From 66-474 sp035281745 (GTDB taxonomy: Bacteria > Pseudomonadota > Gammaproteobacteria > Xanthomonadales > Rhodanobacteraceae): a DNA stretch of 64,000 bases. Below, piece after piece: positions 59,901-64,000 of the stretch. Made by a program: the position numbers and the translations under genes. The stretch lies in the NCBI GenBank assembly GCA_035281745.1, contig DATEDI010000036.1, positions 1 through 64,000 on the forward strand, read 5' to 3'. Under the pieces are notes generated by a model that was given only the letters and a program-made list of their open reading frames with translations, made no database searches and was not told where the DNA came from. Positions within the stretch are counted from its first letter, which is position 1, and the number at the start of each line of letters is the position of its first letter.

Positions 59901-61019
59901 TCAGGTGGCTCCGCGCTGGTAGCGCCGACCCTTCCAGAGCGAACGCGTGCCGGCCAATGCGCGCCACGCGGAATACCAGGTGGCGGCAAGAAAGAATGTC
60001 GCGGCCAACGGCAGCAGCAGCGCCGCGAGCGGATTGCGCCGGTAGTACATCAGGGTCGGCAGATAGCATGTGAGCATCGCGAGTACGGCGACAAGTCCGA
60101 TTGCCTGCACGGTGCGCGTCGGTCCGAAGGCGAGCGCAACCACGGGAATCCAGAATGCCACGATCAGCAGCACGGAAACCGCCAGCGTCAGCAGCAGCGA
60201 TTCGCGCAACTGCACGAATGCGGTGCGCGCAATCATGTGTGCGATCTCGCCGAAGTTCGCGCGACGCTGGCTCGTTGCGCCGTGGGTCAGGCCGATCCAG
60301 CAGCGGTAACCCTTGTGCTTCACGCGCGTGGCGAGCGTGCAATCGTCGATGATTGCATCGCGCCATGCGCCGAAGCCACCGGCATCGAGCAACGCGTTGC
60401 GATCGACAAGGACCACGCCGCCTGCCGCCGCGGCGACGCGCGAATCCTGGTTGTTGGCCAGCGCAAACGGATACAACAGTTTGAAGAAATACACGAACGC
60501 CGGCAGCAGCCAGCGCGCGGCGAGACCGCGCCAGCACGGTTCCGCGCACAGCGAAACCAGCGCGTAGCCTTCATCGGCCTTGCGCTGCAGCGCCGCGAGC
60601 AGGCCGGGCGCGAGGCGGATGTCGGCGTCCAGCAACAGCATCCGGGCCGTTCCGGCGCGTTCGAGTCCTTGTTGCAGCGCCCAAAGCTTTCCGGTCCAGC
60701 CCTGCGGTGGCGTTGTGCCCGCTATCACCGTGAGATGCGGCAACCCGCTCGCGCGTGCGATGGAAGCGGTGGCGTCGGTGGATTGGTCATCGATCACGAT
60801 GACGCGTGCGGCCGGTGCCGCGATCGCCAGCGCGCGCAATGTTTCGCCGATCACCTGTGCCTCGTTGCGGGCGGGGATCAATACCGTGAAATCGGCAGGC
60901 GATACAGGTGGCTTCGAGTCGGCCTCGAGATGTTCGCGACAAAGCCAGGCCGCCCACGGCGCCAGCAACACGCCGGCCCAGCATGCCAGTGCGAGGGCGG
61001 CGAGGATCAGGATGGCCAT
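59901..61019 (-). CDS. hpnB: HpnB-like glycosyltransferase family 2
   Basis: A 372-residue membrane glycosyltransferase. The GT-A domain has FTVLIPARNEAQVIGETLRAL, VIVIDDQSTDATASIARASG, MLLLDADIRLAPG and DSRVAAAAGGVVLVDRNALLDAGGF. Three transmembrane helices lie near the C-terminus, with one at the N-terminus. This matches HpnB, found in hopanoid loci and proposed to handle hopanoid-linked sugar transfer. It ends 20 bases before the hpnH stop side of the operon. Confidence 0.85.
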   Translation of the reverse strand: MAILILAALALACWAGVLLAPWAAWLCREHLEADSKPPVSPADFTVLIPARNEAQVIGETLRALAIAAPAARVIVIDDQSTDATASIARASGLPHLTVIAGTTPPQGWTGKLWALQQGLERAGTARMLLLDADIRLAPGLLAALQRKADEGYALVSLCAEPCWRGLAARWLLPAFVYFFKLLYPFALANNQDSRVAAAAGGVVLVDRNALLDAGGFGAWRDAIIDDCTLATRVKHKGYRCWIGLTHGATSQRRANFGEIAHMIARTAFVQLRESLLLTLAVSVLLIVAFWIPVVALAFGPTRTVQAIGLVAVLAMLTCYLPTLMYYRRNPLAALLLPLAATFFLAATWYSAWRALAGTRSLWKGRRYQRGAT

Positions 61020-61039
61020 GGCCGCCGGTTACACGATCG

Positions 61040-62170
61040 TCAGTGCTGGATGCCGCCGAAGTGCGCGATGGGAACGTTGCTGTGCGGTTGGCGCTGATTC
61101 GGTTCGGGCGTGTCGTACAGAATCGGCGGATCGGCGGCGAATGCGCCGGTGAGTCTGGGTCCGCGCAGGCTGACCCACAGCGCCTTCAGCGGGTGGGCGA
61201 TCGCATCGGTGGCGGCGGTGCCTTCGAAGCCGCAGTGGGCCATGCAGTTGGCGCACTTGGGATTGCGGCCGACGCCATAGTTGTCCCAGCGGGTGTTGTC
61301 GAGCAGGGCCTGCCAGGTTGGTTCGTAACCTTCGTCCACCAGCAGGTAGCAAGGCTTCTGCCAGCCGAACACGTTGCGACACGGCATGGACCAGGCGGTG
61401 CACTGGTAGCCCTGGTTGCCGCACACGAAATCGAGGAACAGGCTGGATTGTGAAAGTGCCCACTTGCTGCGTTGTCGCTTCCTGCGCGTGAAGATCTTGC
61501 GCATCAATTCCTTGGACTGGCGGCGCCCCATGAACACGTCCTGGCGCGGCGCGTGTTCGTAGGCGAAGCCCGGCGAGAACGTGATGCCATCCACCTTCAG
61601 GTCGCGCGTCGCGAAGTCGAAGAATTCGGCGACTTCATCGGGTTTGGCAGTGGTGAACAAGGTGGTGTTGATGTTCACCCGGAATCCCCGGCGCTTGGCC
61701 TCGCGGATCGCCGAGGTTGCGATGTCGAACACGCCTTCGCGCCCGACGCTTTCATCGTGTCGTTCGCGCATGCCGTCCAGGTGCACCGAGAAGGTCAGCT
61801 GGTCGGAGGGTGTGAACAGATCAAGCTTTTTCTCCAGCAGGATCGCATTGGTGCACAGATACACGTACTTGCCGCGGGCGATGAAGCCGTCGACGATGGC
61901 CTTGACGTCCTTGTGGATCAGCGGCTCGCCGCCAGCCAGCGACACCATCGGCGCGCCGCAGTCGTCGACCGCAGCCAGACATTCCTCGACCGAAAGCCGT
62001 TGCTTGAGCACATGCGACTCGTAATCGATCTTGCCGCAGCCGGGGCAGGCGAGGTTGCACTGGAACAGCGGCTCCAGCATCAGCGTCAGCGGATAACGTT
62101 GCACCCCGCGCAGGCGGCGTCCGATGATGTAGCTGGCGACCTTCAACTGTTGGCGGACGGGAATCGACAT
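61040..62170 (-). CDS. hpnH: Adenosyl-hopene transferase HpnH (radical SAM)
   Basis: A 376-residue radical-SAM enzyme that attaches the 5'-deoxyadenosyl group to diploptene, the first step toward C35 hopanoids. The cluster motif is C38-N-L-A-C42-P-G-C45. MVSLAGGEPLIHKDVKAIVDGF, SVHLDGMRERHDESVGREG and KCANCMAHCGFEGTA (C-terminal SPASM-like cysteines) are typical. GGAGAT precedes ATG 62170; the longer frame was rejected. No squalene-hopene cyclase is present in the window. Confidence 0.93.
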   Translation of the reverse strand: MSIPVRQQLKVASYIIGRRLRGVQRYPLTLMLEPLFQCNLACPGCGKIDYESHVLKQRLSVEECLAAVDDCGAPMVSLAGGEPLIHKDVKAIVDGFIARGKYVYLCTNAILLEKKLDLFTPSDQLTFSVHLDGMRERHDESVGREGVFDIATSAIREAKRRGFRVNINTTLFTTAKPDEVAEFFDFATRDLKVDGITFSPGFAYEHAPRQDVFMGRRQSKELMRKIFTRRKRQRSKWALSQSSLFLDFVCGNQGYQCTAWSMPCRNVFGWQKPCYLLVDEGYEPTWQALLDNTRWDNYGVGRNPKCANCMAHCGFEGTAATDAIAHPLKALWVSLRGPRLTGAFAADPPILYDTPEPNQRQPHSNVPIAHFGGIQH

Positions 62171-62332
62171 TCGGATCTCCTGTGGCGCTTGCCGGCCGCG
62201 CAATGCGCAGCCCTCAGCCTGTCCCGCATGGTGAACCGTTGCGTGTCAAAGTAGTGTTTAGGTGCCGACGGTGCAATTCACCACAGTTTCAGGACGATGT
62301 GTCAGGACTGCGCCGGCTAGCGTTGTCGGAAA

Positions 62333-62947
62333 TCAGGCTTCGCATTGCCAGCGAGGCAGTTCGCTGTTGCCCGGCAAGCGACTGGCAAATTCGCCGCGCA
62401 GGCGTTGCCATTCCATTTTCAGCCACGGCGTGAAGTGTTCGGGTGATTCCGCGATTTCGTGGTCGAGCGCCTCGGGCGCGACATAGCGCCATGCGGCGAT
62501 CTCGGTATCGTTGACATGCACGGGCGCGTCGGATACGCCGACGTACACCCAGCACAGTTCGGTTTCCGAACCGGCGTCGCCGTACTCGGCGTGGTACTGG
62601 AACTTGTAGACGAATTCGAGCGGGCAGGTGAAGCCCAGCTCTTCGTGCAGCCGTCGTTGCGTCGCGGTTTCCATGTCCTCGCCACCGCGCGGGTGGCTGC
62701 AGCAACTGTTGGCCCAGTAGCCGGGCCACAGCGGTTTCGATGCGGCGCGTTGTTGCAGCAGAAGTTCACCGGCCGGATTGAACACGAACAGCGAGAAGGC
62801 GCGATGCAGGATGCCGCGGCCGGCGTGCGCGTCGGCCTTGCTGGCGTGGCCGATCTCGCGATCGACCTGGTCCACCAGGATCAGTCGCTCGGAATCGAAC
62901 GAGACGACACGCTTATCGACGGCAGGGTTGTCTTCGTGCTCAGCCAA
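62333..62947 (-). CDS. idi: Isopentenyl-diphosphate delta-isomerase, type 1
   Basis: A 204-residue Nudix-fold isomerase interconverting IPP and DMAPP. The key catalytic cysteine is in WANSCCSHP and the conserved glutamate in the ETELCWVYVG segment. FVFNPAGELLLQQRAASKPLWPGYW and RRLHEELGF are also family features. A TTG start at 62947 is inferred, because GGAG lies seven bases upstream and it overlaps the end of the mevalonate kinase gene by 8 bases. The longer frame would read through that gene. An isomerase is essential in mevalonate-pathway organisms. Confidence 0.9.
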   Translation of the reverse strand: MAEHEDNPAVDKRVVSFDSERLILVDQVDREIGHASKADAHAGRGILHRAFSLFVFNPAGELLLQQRAASKPLWPGYWANSCCSHPRGGEDMETATQRRLHEELGFTCPLEFVYKFQYHAEYGDAGSETELCWVYVGVSDAPVHVNDTEIAAWRYVAPEALDHEIAESPEHFTPWLKMEWQRLRGEFASRLPGNSELPRWQCEA

Positions 62948-64000
62948 TGCTGGTCTCCATCGCCTGATAACCGGCTTGCTGCAGCGCGCGCGCGACGCGG
63001 CCCGGATCGTCGGGGCACAACGCAATCATCGCGCCGCCGCCGCCGCCGCCAGTGAGCTTCGCGCCGACGGCGCCATTGGCGCGCGCGACCTGGATCATTT
63101 CTTCCAGTTCCCAGCTCGACACCTGCAGCGCGTTCAACTGGCCCTGGCAGATGTTCATCAGTTCGCCGAATTGTTGCAAGTCCCAGGCTTGCAACGCCTT
63201 GATGCCCTGCATCGCCAGCGCATCGATTTCATCGAAGATGCGTTCGTACAGCTGCTTGTTGCGTTGCCACGCTTCGCGCACGCGGCCCACCGTGCGCGCA
63301 GTCAAACTTTCCACGCCCGACAGGCCGATCACCATCGGCAGCGGCTTGGCGAACTGCAGCGGTTCGACGACCGGCGGCTCGCCGCGCTGGAACAGCAGCG
63401 GCTGGCCATAGGTTGCGACGGTGTTGTCGATGCCTGAAGGCGTGCCGTGCGCGACGCGCTCGCATTCGTAGGAAAGTGCGCACACCTGCTGGTCGCTCAG
63501 GCCCAGCGCGCAATGGCGGTCGAGCGCGCGGATCACTGCCACCGCGAGCGCGGCCGAGCCGCCCAATCCATTGGCGCGCGGCAGGTTGGGGTAGACCTGG
63601 ATGCGCAGCGGGCGGTCGGTAAGTTCGAGCCGTTGCAGGATCAGTTCCAGCGATTGCAGGAACGAACCGGGGTGCTTGGTGCCGGGATGCAAGCGTTGTT
63701 CGACACCCCAGCGCGGGATGATGAGTTGCGTGCCGTCGTCCGATTCCTCGGCGCGTGCGCGGATCGCCATCGGCACCGGCACGGCGATCGCGTGGCGGCC
63801 ATACACCACCGCGTGTTCGCCCAGGAGGATCGCCTTGCCGTAGCCGGTCGCGTATTCGGATTCCTCCACCGGCTCGAAACCGTGCGCGACGGTTTTGGCT
63901 TCCGGCTGCGCCTGGTTCTTGACCTCGGCGATGATCTCGCGGGCCTTCCATACCTTGATCTCGCCGGAATCGAGCAGGCGTTCGACCACGGTTTCGAAAA
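62940..64000 (-). CDS. Mevalonate kinase, with N-terminal part resembling HMG-CoA reductase C-terminus (5' end outside window)
   Basis: The visible 352 residues contain a GHMP kinase with mevalonate kinase motifs. Motif 1 is YGKAILLGEHAVVYGRHA, motif 2 is PRANGLGGSAALAVAV, motif 3 is AKLTGGGGGGAMIAL, and GTPSGIDNTVATYG is the active-site loop. Before motif 1 lie about 55 residues, and the frame stays open to the window edge. The first 30 (FETVVERLLDSGEIKVWKAR, then EIIAEV) align with the end of class II HMG-CoA reductase (E-V-x-x-V-A-x-x-L-V-x-x-x-x-V-R-x-x-R-A). A fused HMGR-mevalonate kinase is therefore likely. Since the 5' end is missing, a plain kinase with an odd extension cannot be excluded. 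Confidence 0.85.
   Translation of the reverse strand, partial: FETVVERLLDSGEIKVWKAREIIAEVKNQAQPEAKTVAHGFEPVEESEYATGYGKAILLGEHAVVYGRHAIAVPVPMAIRARAEESDDGTQLIIPRWGVEQRLHPGTKHPGSFLQSLELILQRLELTDRPLRIQVYPNLPRANGLGGSAALAVAVIRALDRHCALGLSDQQVCALSYECERVAHGTPSGIDNTVATYGQPLLFQRGEPPVVEPLQFAKPLPMVIGLSGVESLTARTVGRVREAWQRNKQLYERIFDEIDALAMQGIKALQAWDLQQFGELMNICQGQLNALQVSSWELEEMIQVARANGAVGAKLTGGGGGGAMIALCPDDPGRVARALQQAGYQAMETSIG

Overview
The window is GC-rich bacterial chromosome that reads as a gammaproteobacterium of the order Xanthomonadales (Lysobacterales), most likely Rhodanobacteraceae. The evidence is the gene order miaB-phoH-ybeY-corC, the suhB/trmJ divergent pair, a LemA-TPM-TPM operon, several xanthomonad-style dispersed intergenic repeats, a fused alpha/beta 2-oxoacid dehydrogenase E1, and a hopanoid locus. 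Genus was not determined. Coding density is high; many neighbours overlap by 1-8 bases or converge with almost no gap.

Left accessory part (1-8,700). The window opens inside the 3' end of an IS3-family transposase. It is followed by a truncated ORF whose codon use differs from its neighbours, and then by an attC-like site, which together look like an integron cassette remnant hit by an insertion sequence. After this come an alpha/beta hydrolase, a RibD-C/dihydrofolate-reductase-like protein, a parDE module with a perfect palindromic operator, a thioredoxin-reductase-like flavoprotein, a secreted YncE-like beta-propeller, a higBA module with its own palindrome, and a FecA-like TonB receptor.

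Middle (8,700-44,300) is mostly housekeeping and envelope functions. It holds a large secreted Asp-box propeller, a sodium:solute symporter with its DUF3311 partner, diacylglycerol kinase, the LemA/TPM operon, a DUF255 thioredoxin-like protein, a secreted prolyl oligopeptidase and RlmI. It continues with Lgt, a trypsin-like protease, CorA, a PilZ/HD-GYP protein that has lost its metal-binding HH pair, a DUF4105 membrane protein and the corC-ybeY-phoH-miaB cluster. Last come a lytic transglycosylase, SuhB, TrmJ, a YefM/RelE-like toxin-antitoxin module, a CBS-domain membrane protein, the DUF47/Pit phosphate transport pair, a 5'-nucleotidase and glutaryl-CoA dehydrogenase.

Right part (44,300-64,000) has a small secreted protein with a pilin-like C-terminus, a GNAT acetyltransferase, the fused E1 enzyme, a fosmidomycin-resistance-like MFS protein and a frameshifted FAD-oxidase remnant. 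It also has a Bax-inhibitor-like protein, YbjQ, MurB, PyrD, an SDR, an ALDH7 (aminoadipate semialdehyde type) and tRNA-Arg(CCU). The window closes with a lipid locus. Reading leftward from the right edge on the minus strand, there is a protein whose visible N-terminal part resembles the C-terminus of class II HMG-CoA reductase fused to mevalonate kinase, then isopentenyl-diphosphate isomerase, HpnH, HpnB, an acyltransferase-like protein and a UPF0104-type membrane protein. A glycosyltransferase converges on the last gene. This suggests a mevalonate-fed isoprenoid/hopanoid supply linked to glycolipid tailoring, and it is the most interesting system in the window.

Three dispersed repeat families lie between genes. 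One copy supplies the last codons of miaB, and another supplies the ribosome binding site of lgt.
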